NCBI RefSeq assembly: GCF_003003075.1 | Contig: NZ_PVTX01000016.1 | Span: forward strand, 1-54,970 | Reading direction: 5' to 3' | From: Isoptericola halotolerans | Lineage (GTDB): Bacteria; Actinomycetota; Actinomycetes; Actinomycetales; Cellulomonadaceae | DNA length: 54,970 nucleotides | Part shown: piece by piece, positions 8,705 through 17,178 of the stretch | Layout of the letters: each line of letters begins with the position of its first letter | Numbering within the stretch: the first letter of the stretch is position 1 | Made by a program: the position numbers and the translations under genes | Notes under the pieces: generated by a model | What the model was told of the DNA's origin: nothing | The model's database searches: none | The model's input: the letters and a program-made list of their open reading frames with translations, nothing else

Positions 8705-9601
8705 ATGCAGCACTCCATCAGCACCTCGAAGACCCGGCAGCGGGTCACCGCCGTCCTGGCCTCGCTCGCCGTCGCCGTGGGGGTCGGCATCGCGGCCGGC
8801 CCGGCCGCGCACGGCGCGGACAACCCCCACGAGCGGGGCCCGGACCCGACCGAGTCCAGCATCGAGGCGCTCCGCGGCAGCTATGCGGTCTCCGAGCGCT
8901 CCGTCTCGCGCTGGGTCTCCGGGTTCGGTGGCGGGACGATCTACTACCCGACCACGACCAGCGACGGCGACTTCGGAGCCGTGGTGATCTCGCCCGGGTA
9001 CACCGGCACGGAGAGCACCGTCGCGTGGCTCGGCCCCCGCCTCGCGTCCCAGGGCTTCGTGGTCCTGACGATGGCCACGAACTCGATCTACGACCAGCCC
9101 GACTCCCGGGCCCGCCAGCTCCAGGCCGCTCTCGACTACCTCACCGCCTCGAGCCCGGTGGCGGACCGCATCGATGCCGACCGGCTCGCGCTGATGGGCC
9201 ACTCGATGGGTGGCGGGGGCACCCTGCGCGCCGTGGACGACAACCCCGACATCAAGGCCGCCATCCCCATGACCCCGTGGCACCCGCAGAAGGACTGGTC
9301 GTCGGTGAGCACCCCGACGCTGATCTTCGCGGCGGAGAACGACTCCGTCGCCCGCCACGAGACGCACGCCGAGCCGTTCTACGAGTCCTTCGAGCAGGAC
9401 CTGCCCAAGGCGTACCTCGAGCTCGACGGGGCCAGCCACTTCGCACCCAACACCTCCAACACCACGATCGCGAAGTACTCGATCTCCTGGCTCAAGCGGT
9501 TCGTGGACGACGACACGCGGTACACGCCGTTCCTCTGCCCCGGTCCGTCGACGGGGTGGCTCTCGGACGTCGAGAAGTACGAGAGCTCGTGCCCGTTCTG
9601 A
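8705..9601 (+). CDS. Secreted cutinase / polyester hydrolase (PET-hydrolase-like)
   Basis: 298 residues with a signal peptide (about 1-37, cleavage probably after AHG). The mature domain follows the Thermobifida cutinase pattern closely. Ser167 lies in GHSMGGGG, Asp213 in AAENDSVA and His245 in DGASHFAPN. Tyr99 (SPGYTG) and Met168 form the oxyanion side, and Trp192 (MTPWH) is the aromatic clamp. Cys278 and Cys296 match the single C-terminal disulfide. These are the residues that define type I PET hydrolases. Expected substrates are cutin, short-chain esters and aromatic polyesters; activity on PET is inference. GAGAGGA lies six bases before the ATG. A long palindrome follows. Confidence 0.93.
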   Translation: MQHSISTSKTRQRVTAVLASLAVAVGVGIAAGPAAHGADNPHERGPDPTESSIEALRGSYAVSERSVSRWVSGFGGGTIYYPTTTSDGDFGAVVISPGYTGTESTVAWLGPRLASQGFVVLTMATNSIYDQPDSRARQLQAALDYLTASSPVADRIDADRLALMGHSMGGGGTLRAVDDNPDIKAAIPMTPWHPQKDWSSVSTPTLIFAAENDSVARHETHAEPFYESFEQDLPKAYLELDGASHFAPNTSNTTIAKYSISWLKRFVDDDTRYTPFLCPGPSTGWLSDVEKYESSCPF

Positions 9602-9640
9602 GCGGGCCCTGACCGGGCCGGGACGGGCGACCGGGCCCGG

Positions 9641-9674
9641 CGGCGGGCGGACGCACCGGTGCGTCCGCCCGCCG
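9641..9674. terminator. Strong palindromic terminator after the cutinase gene
   Basis: A perfect 17-bp arm (CGGCGGGCGGACGCACC) meets its complement with no spacer, centred at 9657/9658. It lies 40 bases after the cutinase stop and 105 before the next start. No T-run follows, as usual for actinobacterial hairpin terminators. Confidence 0.7.
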
Positions 9675-9767
9675 GTGTGTGCAATATGCCCTGTGCCGCG
9701 GCACACCGTTGCCGCACGACCCCGGTGAGCCGGCACACGCAGCGGTGGCGCCGGCGACCGGCAGTCC

Positions 9768-9773
9768 TAGCCT
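9768..9773 (+). promoter_or_regulatory. Candidate -10 element of a leaderless transcript
   Basis: TAGCCT is followed by six bases and then ATG 9780. No ribosome site is visible. Confidence 0.5.
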
Positions 9774-9779
9774 CACGGC

Positions 9780-11246
9780 ATGCAGAGCACAGCGGCACGT
9801 GGGCGGACCGAGCTCGCCCGTGGGCTACGCCTCCAGGCCGACGGCCCCGCGCTCGACGCCTACGCCAGCCTCCGCCTGGCGCGCTCGGCGCTCGTCGCAG
9901 AACCCGGGCCGGCGCTGACCGCCGTCCAGGCCGCCGCCGCGGCCGCATGGACCGCCGGGGACCGCACCGCGTGCGTCGAGGCGCTGACCGCCGCGGCCGG
10001 GCTGCCCGATGACGGGGCACCGCTCGGGGCACCCGACGGCACGGCGCAGGACTACGTCGCCGGTCTGCTGGCGCTGCTGCGCGGCCGCTCCGCGGAGGCC
10101 GCCGGACCCTTGCGGCGCGTGGTGCGCACGGCGCTCACCGGGCACGAGCCCGAGGCTCTGCTGCTCGCGGCGGCCGCGGCGCTGCTCACCGGTGACGTCC
10201 CGGACGCCTGCCGTGCGGGCTCGCGCGCGCTGGCCGCCGCCCGGGCGGCCGGCGACGACGCGCTGGTCGCCCGGGCCGCGGAGCACCTGGCCTACGCCGA
10301 GCTGAGGGCCGGACGACACGCCGAGGCGCGCGAGCACGCCCTGGCCGGGCTGCGTGCGGCGCAGCGGTCGTCGCGCGCCAACACCGCTGCCCACCACCAC
10401 GCCGTGCTGGCCCTGACGGCGTCGGTCCAGGGACCGCTGAGCGACGTGACGCGGCACGCCACGACCGCCCTGGCGACGGCACGCCGCCACGGGCTCGCCC
10501 AGCCCGTCACCCTGGCCGAGTGGGCGCTCGCCCGGGCCGAGCTCGTCGAGGGCCGGCCCGCCGACGCGGCCGGCCGGCTCGTGACGCTCCTGGCCCCGTC
10601 CGACGGCGGGGCCCACTTCGCCCTGCGCGGCCTGGTGCTGCCGACGCTCGTCGAGGCAGCCGTCGGCGCGGGTGACCGCGCCACGGCTCGGGCCGCGCTG
10701 CCCGAGCTCACCGCGTGGGGACGGTCCGCGTCCGACCCGCAGTCGCCGGCCCTGCTGCTGCGCTGCGCCGCCCTGCTCGCCGCCTCCGACGCCGAGGCGG
10801 ACGCACGGTTCCACGAGGCGCACGTGGCGCACCTCGCGTCCGGCGGCACCTTCGAGGCCGCGCGGACGCTGCTGCTGCACGGGAGCCGGCTGCGTCGCCG
10901 TCGTCGTCCGAGCGATGCCCGGGACCGCCTGCGCGACGCCCTGCGGCTCTTCGAGCGCGCCGGCGCCGACCCGTGGGCGGACCGCACGCGCACCGAGCTG
11001 CGGGCCGCCGGGGGTGCGCAGCACCGCCCGGCTCCCGGGGACCTGACCGGCCTCACGCCGCACCAGCTGCGGATCGCCCGCCGCGTCGCCGCCGGGGACA
11101 CGAACCGCGAGATCGCCGAACGCCTGTCGGTGAGCGTCCGGACGGTCGACTGCCACCTGCGCAACATCTTCGTCGCCCTCGGTGTCCGCTCGCGCGTGGA
11201 GCTCGCGCGGCAGGTACCCCCGGCCACGGGGCCGGCCTCGCCCTAG
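9780..11246 (+). CDS. LuxR-family transcriptional regulator with large helical sensor region
   Basis: 488 residues. The C-terminal 65 residues are a LuxR/NarL helix-turn-helix (LTPHQLRIARRVAAGDTNRE then IAERLSVSVRTVDCHLRNIF). The long N-terminal part (about 1-415) is Ala-rich and all helical, with TPR-like spacing, resembling the C-terminal half of LAL/MalT regulators. No N-terminal P-loop ATPase is present, so this is a short variant. Start ATG 9780 fits the TAGCCT element six bases upstream. Targets are unknown; the adjacent cutinase lies upstream on the same strand, separated by a terminator. Confidence 0.85.
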   Translation: MQSTAARGRTELARGLRLQADGPALDAYASLRLARSALVAEPGPALTAVQAAAAAAWTAGDRTACVEALTAAAGLPDDGAPLGAPDGTAQDYVAGLLALLRGRSAEAAGPLRRVVRTALTGHEPEALLLAAAAALLTGDVPDACRAGSRALAAARAAGDDALVARAAEHLAYAELRAGRHAEAREHALAGLRAAQRSSRANTAAHHHAVLALTASVQGPLSDVTRHATTALATARRHGLAQPVTLAEWALARAELVEGRPADAAGRLVTLLAPSDGGAHFALRGLVLPTLVEAAVGAGDRATARAALPELTAWGRSASDPQSPALLLRCAALLAASDAEADARFHEAHVAHLASGGTFEAARTLLLHGSRLRRRRRPSDARDRLRDALRLFERAGADPWADRTRTELRAAGGAQHRPAPGDLTGLTPHQLRIARRVAAGDTNREIAERLSVSVRTVDCHLRNIFVALGVRSRVELARQVPPATGPASP

Positions 11247-11316
11247 AGACCGACCAGGCGGTATGTCATGCTGTCGCCTGGTGGGACGACGCCGGGGTCG
11301 TCCGCGAGGAGGATCC

Positions 11317-12126
11317 ATGTCCGACGTCACCGCCCTGACCGCGCCGCCTGCCCCGCGCGCCGGTGCCCCGCGCGACAGCCTCTGGTCACGGCACCGCGCC
11401 GTCTCCGCCCTGCTGGACGGTTCCTGCCTGCTGGCCGAGCTGCGGCCGACCGCGGCCGCGCTCGCCATGCCGGTCGCGGGCCGCTACCAGGTGGTCGCGC
11501 TCGAGGGACGAGGTCCGGCAGCTCGCGCGGCCGGCCGCGCGACGGTCGCCCGCCGCGCCGCCCGGGTGCACTGGCACAGCTCGCAGCCCGTCGAGCTCGG
11601 GATCGTCCTGCTCGACGCCGGCTCCGACGCCGCGGGGCCGGCCGAGCTCGGCCCGCTGCCCGCCGGGGTGCGCCTCGGCGTCGGGATGCCCGTGGACGGG
11701 CTGACCGCCCTCGCCGACAGCCGCCGGCAGGCCGAGACGGCCCTGGGGCTGTGCCCGCCGTGCGGCGGAGCGGTCCGCCTGGCCGACCACCTGCCGGCGG
11801 CGCTGCTGAGCGTCGACCCGACCCTCGCCCGCCAGGTCCGTGACCAGGTGCTGGGCCCGCTCGGCCGCGCCGGCCACGACCGGGAGACCCTGCTGGACAC
11901 GTTCGCGGTCTGGTTGGCCACCGACGGCTCGGCTCAGGAGGCGGCGCGACGGCTCGGCTGCCACCGCAACACCGTGACCAACCGCCTGCGCCGGATCGAA
12001 CACCTCACCGGACGCCGCGTGGACCGCCCGCGGGACCTCGTCGATCTCACGCTCGCCCTGCACGCCCTGCACGCCGGGCCTGGTCCCGCGGCGTCCGACC
12101 CCGCGGGGCGCGACGGCTGCAGCTAG
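11317..12126 (+). CDS. PucR/CdaR-type helix-turn-helix regulator
   Basis: 269 residues. The C-terminal HTH_30 domain (about 195-255) carries LLDTFAVWLATDGSAQEAAR and CHRNTVTNRLRRIEHLTG, typical of PucR, CdaR and sugar-diacid regulators. The N-terminal part resembles the GGDEF-like middle domain of that family (LGVGMPVDGLTALADSRRQA) and lacks the long N-terminal sensor module. A GAGGAGGA site lies five bases before the ATG. It follows the LuxR gene by 70 bases. Its TAG stop shares the palindrome CTAG (12123-12126) with the stop of the convergent CNNM gene. Confidence 0.82.
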   Translation: MSDVTALTAPPAPRAGAPRDSLWSRHRAVSALLDGSCLLAELRPTAAALAMPVAGRYQVVALEGRGPAARAAGRATVARRAARVHWHSSQPVELGIVLLDAGSDAAGPAELGPLPAGVRLGVGMPVDGLTALADSRRQAETALGLCPPCGGAVRLADHLPAALLSVDPTLARQVRDQVLGPLGRAGHDRETLLDTFAVWLATDGSAQEAARRLGCHRNTVTNRLRRIEHLTGRRVDRPRDLVDLTLALHALHAGPGPAASDPAGRDGCS

Positions 12127-13142
12127 GAGCCGGAGCTGGAGCCCGGGATCACGTGGCGCAACGCGTCCTCGAGGGTGACCACGCCGAGCGGAAGCGGCCC
12201 GTCCATCACCACGGCGAGCTGCTCGCCGGCGCGTCGCATCCCGGTCAGCGCCTCGTGCACCGGCAGGTCAGGTCGCACGACGTGGGCGGGCCGCGCCAGC
12301 TCACGTGCCCGGCGGTCGAGCGGCTCGAGGAGCGTGTCCCGAACGTGCACGACGTCCGGCGCACCGCCGCCGTCGGCCCGGACCAGGACCCGCAGGTGCC
12401 CGGATGCCCGCGATATCTCCTGGATGTCGGCCACCGTCGCCGTCGGCGGGACGGCCGTCACGGGCGCACCGGGCGTCAGGAACGACGAGACCGGCCGGGC
12501 CGTGAGGTCCAGCGCCCCGGACAGCGGGCTGCGGATCGAGGCGTCAATCGTCCCGACCTCGGCCGAGTGCTCCACGAGATGGCGGATCGTCGCCGCGTCC
12601 TGCCCGCCGACGGCTGCCCGGTCCACCGGCCGCACACCGGTTGCCGACACCAGCCGGTTGGCGACCTGGTTGATCCACAGCAGCAGCGGGCGGAACACCC
12701 ACACGAACGCACGCGCCGGCGGGGAGACGAGGATCGCCGCTCGCTCCGGGTGGGCGATCGCCCACGACTTGGGTGCCATCTCCCCCACCACCAGGTGCAG
12801 GAACGTCACCAGCAGGAGCGAGAAGGCGAACGAGGCGGAGTCCGCCAACCAGCCGGGCAGCCCCCAGGACGCGAGGATCGGCGCGAGCCAGTAGTCGACC
12901 GCCGGCTTCGTCACGGCACCGAGCGCGAAGGTGCACGCCGTGATGCCGAGCTGAGCGCCCGCGAGCATCACGGTCAGCTCGTGGGAGGCCCGCAGGGCTG
13001 ATCGAGCGCCACGGCTCGACGCCGCGACCTCCTCCAGGCGATGCCGCCGAGCGCCCAGGAGCGCGAACTCGATGACGACGAAGAACGCGCTGAGCGCGAT
13101 GAGCCCCGTCGTGGCCAGGACGACGATCCACGCGTCACTCAT
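12123..13142 (-). CDS. CNNM-domain membrane protein with CBS pair (CorC/TlyC-like)
   Basis: 339 residues. An N-terminal CNNM/DUF21 membrane domain (about 1-185; the SHELTVMLAGAQLGIT segment is diagnostic) is followed by a CBS-domain pair (about 205-335). The CorC_HlyC domain found at the end of many family members is missing. Family proteins are linked to Mg2+/Co2+ efflux. Start ATG 13142 overlaps the stop of the upstream paralogue by four bases (ATGA). The two probably act as a pair, the usual arrangement in actinobacteria. Confidence 0.9.
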   Translation of the reverse strand: MSDAWIVVLATTGLIALSAFFVVIEFALLGARRHRLEEVAASSRGARSALRASHELTVMLAGAQLGITACTFALGAVTKPAVDYWLAPILASWGLPGWLADSASFAFSLLLVTFLHLVVGEMAPKSWAIAHPERAAILVSPPARAFVWVFRPLLLWINQVANRLVSATGVRPVDRAAVGGQDAATIRHLVEHSAEVGTIDASIRSPLSGALDLTARPVSSFLTPGAPVTAVPPTATVADIQEISRASGHLRVLVRADGGGAPDVVHVRDTLLEPLDRRARELARPAHVVRPDLPVHEALTGMRRAGEQLAVVMDGPLPLGVVTLEDALRHVIPGSSSGS

Positions 13143-14551
13143 CGGGCACCTTCCCGTCCGTCACGGTCACCGTCAGGGTCGCGCTCACCGTCACCCTCAC
13201 CGTCGCCGGGAGCGTCCAGCGACACGCGGACCACGGCCGGCACCCGTCGGTCGACCTCGAGCACCTCGGCGTGCAGCAGGCGCCGGACCGGCTCCTCCAG
13301 GGCCAGGTCCGCGGGGTCGACCGGCAGCTGGACGTCGATCGACTCCCCGACCTCGGGCAGACCCCCGGACGAGGCGATCAGCAGACCGGCGAGCGTCTCG
13401 TAGTCGCCGCGCGGCAGGTCGTGACCGATGGCACGCTCGACCTCGTCGAGGTGGACGTCACCGTCCATCCGCCATGCGTGCGGGCCGTCGGGCTCGACGA
13501 CCTCGTCGGCGTCGACGTCGTGCTCGTCGGTGAGCTCGCCGACGATCTCCTCGCCGAGGTCCTCGAGCGTCAGGATCCCCGCGAAGCCTCCGTACTCGTC
13601 GATGACGCACGCCAGCTCGTCGTGCTCCGCGGAGAGCTCCGCCAGGGCGTCCGGCAGGCTCATCAGCGTCGGTACGACGATGGCCGGCCGCATGATCCGT
13701 GAGACCGGCAGGTCCTCGTCGGGCGCCGCCAGCACGTCCAGGAGATGCACGACGCCGACCGGCTGGTCCTCGGCCGAGGTCACCGGGTACCGCGTGTGCG
13801 CCGCCGCCATGAGGGCCCGGACCTCACCGACCGTGGCATCTTCGTCGACGGAGTCCACCCGCGAGCGCGGCACCATCGCGTGCTCGACGTCGCGCCCCGG
13901 GAAGTCGAGGATCCGGTCGAGCATCATCGACAGGTCCTCGGGCAGGTCGCCGCTCTGGCGCGAGTCCGCCACGATGTGCTCGAGGTCGCGCGCCGTCGCG
14001 CTGGAGTCCACGTCGTGCACCGGCTCGATCCGGATCAGCCGCAGCAGCGCGTTGGCGGCGTGGTCGAACACCGTGATCAGCCACCCGAAGGCCGCGAGGT
14101 AGATCTGCGTCGACCGGGCGAGCCGACGCGCCAGGGGCTCGGGGTCCGCGATCGCCAGGTTCTTCGGGAACAGCTCGCCGAAGATCATCTGCAGCACGGT
14201 CGAGGCGGCGAGCGCCAGCACCGTCCCGGCCGCGATGCTCACCCCCGCGGGGACGCCCACGACGCCGAGGATCTCGGCGAGGCTCTCGCCGACCAGCGGC
14301 TCGGCGACGTACCCGACCATCAGGCCGGTGACGGTGATGCCGAGCTGTGCCCCGGAGAGCATGAACGAGGTCCGGCGCGTCACGGCCAGGGCGCGCGCCG
14401 CGGTGGCGTCACCGGCGTCGGCCTGGGCGCCGAGCCGTGAGCGGTCCACCGACATGTAGGCGAACTCCTGGGCCACGAAGTAGCCGTTCGCCGCGATCAC
14501 CACGGCGATGACCACGAAGCCGAGGAGCAACGTGGCCACGGTGATCAGCAA
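13139..14551 (-). CDS. CNNM/CBS/CorC-domain membrane protein (hemolysin-C-like)
   Basis: 470 residues: CNNM membrane domain (about 1-200; TSFMLSGAQLGITVTGLMVG), CBS pair (about 215-340) and a C-terminal CorC_HlyC domain (about 355-440), then a disordered Asp/Gly/Arg tail. The likely role is divalent-cation (Mg2+) homeostasis. The TTG at 14551 directly abuts a 12-bp hairpin and has no separate ribosome site. GTG 14539, four codons in, is an alternative. Upstream gene of a two-gene operon with the shorter paralogue. Confidence 0.87.
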   Translation of the reverse strand: MLITVATLLLGFVVIAVVIAANGYFVAQEFAYMSVDRSRLGAQADAGDATAARALAVTRRTSFMLSGAQLGITVTGLMVGYVAEPLVGESLAEILGVVGVPAGVSIAAGTVLALAASTVLQMIFGELFPKNLAIADPEPLARRLARSTQIYLAAFGWLITVFDHAANALLRLIRIEPVHDVDSSATARDLEHIVADSRQSGDLPEDLSMMLDRILDFPGRDVEHAMVPRSRVDSVDEDATVGEVRALMAAAHTRYPVTSAEDQPVGVVHLLDVLAAPDEDLPVSRIMRPAIVVPTLMSLPDALAELSAEHDELACVIDEYGGFAGILTLEDLGEEIVGELTDEHDVDADEVVEPDGPHAWRMDGDVHLDEVERAIGHDLPRGDYETLAGLLIASSGGLPEVGESIDVQLPVDPADLALEEPVRRLLHAEVLEVDRRVPAVVRVSLDAPGDGEGDGERDPDGDRDGREGAR

Positions 14552-14588
14552 CGGGCACCGCCGTCGGTCCAGGCGCCGGCGGTGCCCG
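14552..14588 (-). promoter_or_regulatory. Hairpin abutting the CNNM start codon
   Basis: CGGGCACCGCCG (14552-14563) and CGGCGGTGCCCG (14577-14588) form a perfect 12-bp stem with a 13-base loop. It ends one base before TTG 14551 on the minus strand, where a ribosome site would lie. It may be a translational control structure or a terminator-like element; I cannot tell which. Confidence 0.45.
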
Positions 14589-14675
14589 GCCTATCGTCGC
14601 TGTCTGCGGATGTCGCAGGCTTGCTCACGGTACGTTCTACGCCTCCCAGCGGTGTCGTCTGGGCAGGATCCTAGC

Positions 14676-17111
14676 TCAGCCGCGCTCCTGCGCCCGGACC
14701 GACAGCACCAGGCGCAGGACGTTGCGCGCCGTCCGCTGGAGCTCGCCGAGCGTGATCCCGTCCGGCGTCCCGAGCGACTCCAGCAGCGACCCGTCGCCGG
14801 TCTGGACCTCCCGCCCCCAGGCTCCCGGCATGTTGACGTCGACCTGCGCGCGCACCCGGTAGGCGTCGTTGCGCAGCTGCGGGAAGTCCGGGTCGACGGC
14901 TTCGCGCAGCCACCAGTCGGTCATCACCGCGCCGTCGAAGCCCCACTCGCCGCGCAGCACCGTCGTGACCAGGTCGTGGTGGTAGTGGCCCCAGGTGCCG
15001 TTGATCTTGTTGTACGAGGTCATGATCGTCCGCGGCGCGGCGGTCGTGACGCAGATCTCGAAGCCGCGCAGGTAGATCTCCCGCAGCGCACGCTCGGAGA
15101 CCCGCGAGTCGTTGTGCTCGCGGTTGGTCTCCTGGTTGTTCGCCGCGAAGTGCTTCGGGCACGCGGCCAGCCCGTCGTGCTGGATCCCGCGGACCGTCGC
15201 CGCACCCATGATCCCCGTCAGCAACGGGTCCTCGGAGAAGTACTCGAAGTTGCGCCCGCACAACGGGTCGCGCTGGATGTTCATGCCCGGGGCGAGCAGC
15301 ACGTGCGAGCCCTTGACCGCCATCTCCTGGGCCAGCAGCGTGTTGAGCCGCTCGACCAGGGCGGGGTTCCAGGTGGACGCCAGCGCCGTCCCGCTGGGCA
15401 GCAGCGAGGTGTAGGTGGCCAGCCGGATCCCGGCGGGGCCGTCCGTCGTCGTCAGCGCCCGCACGCCCTTGCCCCGCAGCGAGGCGACCGTGCCGCCCAG
15501 CGCACCGGCGTTGCCCGGCGCGCCGAGCGCGGAGTCCATGACGTAGTCACCGCGGCTCAGCGCCTCGAGCTCGTCGTCGTCGAGCTGCGCGAGGAAGGTG
15601 TCCAGGTTGGCGTGGCCGCCGGCGACGTCGTCGAGCGTGACGCCCCGGTCCCCGGTGCGCTCCAGCGGGACGGGCAGGTCCGCGAGCACGCGGTCGCGAC
15701 GGGACACCGTGGACGCCGGCACCTCGTCGTACCCGGCGACCGTGCCGCCGTCGTCCCCGGTGCGTGCCACGAGCCGCTCGAACGTGTGCTGCGGCTGGAC
15801 GGCCGCGACCTCGCTGAGCCGGCGCACGACCCGCAGTGCCGGGACGTCGACCCCGCCGCAGACCGTCGCGGACCGCACGTCCGTGCCCAGCAGCACCTCG
15901 TAGCGCCCGGCCTCCAGGACGTACGCCGACCGGTGACCGGTGACCCCGGCGTCGTCGTAGGCGGCGACGTCGTCCAGGTCGAACCGCAGCTCGAGCCGCT
16001 GGGACTCGCCGGGCGCCAGCACCCGCGTCTTGGCGAAGGCGGCCAGGTGCCGGGCGGGCCGGCCCAGCAGACCGTGCGGCGCGCGGACGTAGACCTGGGC
16101 GACCTCCGTCCCCTCGCGGGCACCGGTGTTGACGACGTCGACGGGCACGACGACGATCCCGCCCTCGTGCGTGACGCCCGCGCTGCGGACGTCGAACGTG
16201 GTGTAGCCGAGCCCGTACCCGAACGGGTACAGGACGTGCTCCGGCGCGAAGGTCTCGAAGTACCGGTACCCGACGTACACGTCCTCGACGTACTCGTTGA
16301 AGTCCTCGCCGCCGAAGTGCCCGGCGCTCGGGTAGTGCTCGTAGGCGTCCGCGATCGTGGCGGTGAGCTTGCCGCCGGCCGGCACCACGCCGGTCAGCAC
16401 GTCGACGACGGCCCGGCCGGACTCCATGCCCCCCTGCCACGCCAGCAGCACGGCGTCGAGGTCGTACTCGCGCGTCCAGGCGAGGTCGATGACGTTGCCC
16501 GTGTCGACGACGACGATCGTGTGCTCGAACGTGGTCGAGACGTGGTGCAGCAGGTCGCGCTCGTCGTCCGTGAGGTGGTAGCTGCCCGGCTCGAGCGCCT
16601 GTTCGCGCGCCTCGCCGGCGGACCGGCCCACGACCACCAGCGCGAGCGGGGTGCGTCGGGCGACCGCCGCGACGTCGTCCGCCGTCAGGGGCATCTCGGG
16701 GTGCGACCGGGGCCAGGTGCCCCACTCGGGATCGGCCTCCACGGGGTGCTCGTCGCACCACGCCTCGTAGCGCGCGGCGAGCTCGGCGTCGACCTCGACG
16801 GCGTCGCTGGCGCGCAGGGCGTCGAGGAGGTTCCAGAGGTACGGCGGGCGCACGTCCCCGCCGGAGCCGTAGCCCACCGTGAAGTAGTCGCGCTGGACAC
16901 GACCGAAGACGGCGATGGTAGCGCTCCCACCCACAGGCAGGAGCGCGTCGTCGTTCTTGAGCAGCACGACGCCCTCGGCCGCCGCACGGCGGCACGTCTC
17001 CCCCATGCCCTCGGGGATCCAGCGGTCCTGCGACTGCAGTCGTACCCGGCCCTGGGCGAGCTCGTCGGTGCTGTGCGCGGCCGCGCCGATCCCTGCGTCT
17101 CGTTGATTCAC
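14676..17111 (-). CDS. Glycoside hydrolase family 3 with permuted domain order (beta-glucosidase-like)
   Basis: 811 residues, probably a beta-glucosidase or related exo-glycosidase. The order is reversed relative to most GH3 enzymes. The alpha/beta sandwich comes first (about 40-310; GVVLLKNDDALLP, HFGGEDFNEYVEDVYVGYRY), then a fibronectin-III-like domain (about 325-400). The TIM-barrel domain follows (about 510-800), with KHFAANNQETNRE and the nucleophile Asp732 in AVMTDWW. No signal peptide, so cytoplasmic. GTG 17111 lies seven bases after TAGAGT with no Shine-Dalgarno, so probably leaderless. A CebR-like palindrome lies inside the gene at 16916-16929. Confidence 0.9.
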   Translation of the reverse strand: MNQRDAGIGAAAHSTDELAQGRVRLQSQDRWIPEGMGETCRRAAAEGVVLLKNDDALLPVGGSATIAVFGRVQRDYFTVGYGSGGDVRPPYLWNLLDALRASDAVEVDAELAARYEAWCDEHPVEADPEWGTWPRSHPEMPLTADDVAAVARRTPLALVVVGRSAGEAREQALEPGSYHLTDDERDLLHHVSTTFEHTIVVVDTGNVIDLAWTREYDLDAVLLAWQGGMESGRAVVDVLTGVVPAGGKLTATIADAYEHYPSAGHFGGEDFNEYVEDVYVGYRYFETFAPEHVLYPFGYGLGYTTFDVRSAGVTHEGGIVVVPVDVVNTGAREGTEVAQVYVRAPHGLLGRPARHLAAFAKTRVLAPGESQRLELRFDLDDVAAYDDAGVTGHRSAYVLEAGRYEVLLGTDVRSATVCGGVDVPALRVVRRLSEVAAVQPQHTFERLVARTGDDGGTVAGYDEVPASTVSRRDRVLADLPVPLERTGDRGVTLDDVAGGHANLDTFLAQLDDDELEALSRGDYVMDSALGAPGNAGALGGTVASLRGKGVRALTTTDGPAGIRLATYTSLLPSGTALASTWNPALVERLNTLLAQEMAVKGSHVLLAPGMNIQRDPLCGRNFEYFSEDPLLTGIMGAATVRGIQHDGLAACPKHFAANNQETNREHNDSRVSERALREIYLRGFEICVTTAAPRTIMTSYNKINGTWGHYHHDLVTTVLRGEWGFDGAVMTDWWLREAVDPDFPQLRNDAYRVRAQVDVNMPGAWGREVQTGDGSLLESLGTPDGITLGELQRTARNVLRLVLSVRAQERG
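16916..16929. promoter_or_regulatory. CebR/CelR-like operator inside the GH3 gene
   Basis: TGGTAGCGCTCCCA matches the cellobiose-responsive LacI-family operator TGGGAGCGCTCCCA at 13 of 14 bases. It lies about 185 bases inside the beta-glucosidase gene and also encodes Gly-Ser-Ala-Thr. Binding is inference; no LacI-family gene is in the window. Confidence 0.4.
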
Positions 17112-17118
17112 GCGCCGT

Positions 17119-17124
17119 ACTCTA
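17119..17124 (-). promoter_or_regulatory. Candidate -10 element of a leaderless GH3 transcript
   Basis: On the minus strand TAGAGT is followed by seven bases and then GTG 17111. No ribosome site precedes the start. Confidence 0.5.
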
Positions 17125-17178
17125 CGCGGCCGGACGAGGGGCGACCGCCTGGACCGCCCGCCCGTCCGACCTCGCGAC

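Noticed and set aside
11253-11282. 8-bp inverted repeat ACCAGGCG/CGCCTGGT between the LuxR and PucR genes
   Set aside because: Stem too short and loop too long (14 bases) to call a terminator with confidence; such repeats are common by chance at this GC.
13160-13215. Tandem GTCACCGTCAGGGTC-like repeats
   Set aside because: These are degenerate codons of the Asp/Gly/Arg tail of the CNNM protein, not a CRISPR or regulatory array.
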